Source: Akkermansia sp. (GTDB lineage: Bacteria; Verrucomicrobiota; Verrucomicrobiia; Verrucomicrobiales; Akkermansiaceae). From it: DNA of 5,992 nt. A program made the position numbers and the translations under genes. The stretch is from positions 1-5,992 of the forward strand of contig JAFNWZ010000407.1 in assembly GCA_017379255.1 (NCBI GenBank). The letters are read 5' to 3'. Of the stretch, positions 1 to 5,992 are shown piece after piece. Position 1 is the stretch's first letter. The number at the start of each line of letters is the position of its first letter. The notes under the pieces are model-generated. The model had not been told where the DNA came from and did not search any database. It saw only the letters and a list, made by a program, of their open reading frames with translations.

Positions 1-1478
<1,478 letters not shown>

Positions 1479-1489
1479 CCGCTGCGCAT

Positions 1490-1518
1490 ACTATACCATT
1501 TTTGTAGAGGTTTTTCAA
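1490..1518 (-). promoter_or_regulatory. sigma-70-type promoter for the NifA-like activator gene
   Basis: On the minus strand, TTGAAA (1518-1513) and TATAGT (1495-1490) are separated by exactly 17 bases. Each hexamer matches the TTGACA/TATAAT consensus at five of six positions. It lies in the only intergenic gap of the window, directly before the activator gene, with a predicted transcription start about six to eight bases past the -10 (about 1482-1484). The activator would then be made independently of gltB transcription, in addition to any read-through. The start would fall only a few bases from the first ATG. Confidence 0.6.
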
Positions 1519-1549
1519 GGCTGATTCCGTGAAATTGATTTGGCGGTTG

Positions 1550-5941
<4,392 letters not shown>

Positions 5942-5966
5942 ACAAACGGTATAATGAATCTCTACT
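5942..5966 (-). promoter_or_regulatory. predicted short 5' leader of gltB, weak ribosome-binding site
   Basis: Counting 12 bases downstream of the -12 C of the sigma-54 promoter puts the transcription start at about 5966, an A on the minus strand, giving a leader of about 25 nt. The best purine run inside it (AGTAGAG, 5966-5960) ends 18 bases before the ATG, which is too far for a standard Shine-Dalgarno. The good AGGAG sequence (5977-5973) overlaps the -12 element and lies upstream of the predicted start, so it would not be in the mRNA. Translation may therefore start from a poor site. Confidence 0.45.
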
Positions 5967-5976
5967 CTTTTTCTCC

Positions 5977-5992
5977 TGCAAAAAACGTGCCA
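5977..5992 (-). promoter_or_regulatory. sigma-54 (RpoN) -24/-12 promoter of gltB
   Basis: The minus strand reads TGGCACG-TTTT-TTGCA, an exact match to the sigma-54 consensus, with the invariant GG (-24) and GC (-12) separated by the required ten bases. It lies 35 bases before the gltB ATG in the right orientation, so gltB transcription should need RpoN and an AAA+ activator. The element ends at the last base of the window, so the upstream activator-binding site (TGT-N10-ACA for NifA proteins) and any IHF site would lie beyond the edge and cannot be checked here. Confidence 0.92.

Noticed and set aside
1483..1498. Second possible sigma-54 site (TGG-N9-CGCA, with GG-N10-GC spacing) overlapping the -10 of the activator promoter
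   Set aside because: Only the invariant GG and GC and a few other bases match; the TTGC of the -12 element reads GCGC and the -24 lacks CACG. The match is far weaker than the perfect site before gltB. It would start transcription near 1472, which is compatible only with the Met9 start.
1479..1549. Search for a rho-independent terminator after gltB
   Set aside because: No stable GC-rich inverted repeat followed by a T run is visible in the gap, so read-through from gltB into the activator gene remains possible.
5942..5981. Possible sigma-70 promoter (TTGCAG ... CATTAT) overlapping the sigma-54 site of gltB
   Set aside because: The spacing is 19 bases, both hexamers are poor, and transcription would start almost at the ATG. 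The sigma-54 element is a far better explanation.

Overview
The window holds two genes, both on the minus strand. Transcription runs from high to low coordinates. The upstream gene is a complete gltB, encoding the large (alpha) subunit of glutamate synthase. It is followed by a NifA-type sigma-54 activator gene whose last few codons run off the left edge. There is no sign of a mobile element, CRISPR array or RNA gene.

The sequence is bacterial, with moderately high GC by eye. The gltB product is the long bacterial type, with an N-terminal nucleophilic Cys and a C-x5-C-x4-C 3Fe-4S motif. This implies an NADPH-type GOGAT that needs a separate GltD. Sigma-54 control (a textbook -24/-12 promoter plus an AAA+ activator carrying the GAFTGA loop) shows that the organism has RpoN. 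I cannot assign a phylum from the sequence alone. A diazotroph, or a bacterium using a NifA-like protein for nitrogen assimilation, would fit.

Layout from right to left, in the direction of transcription: (1) 5977-5992, a perfect-consensus sigma-54 promoter touching the window edge; (2) 5942-5966, a predicted short 5' leader of about 25 nt; (3) 5941-1550, gltB; (4) 1549-1479, a 71-bp intergenic gap with no visible terminator and a good sigma-70-type promoter (TTGAAA-N17-TATAGT); (5) 1478-1, the GAF / AAA+ / Fis-type HTH activator, lacking only its extreme C-terminus.

The most notable point is the pairing. A glutamate synthase gene sits behind a sigma-54 promoter, and a NifA-family activator that could fire that promoter lies directly downstream, in the place where gltD is often found. 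This suggests a local nitrogen-assimilation circuit in which the activator has its own housekeeping promoter and drives gltB. The link between activator and promoter is an inference from position and family. Any activator-binding site upstream of the promoter lies outside the window.
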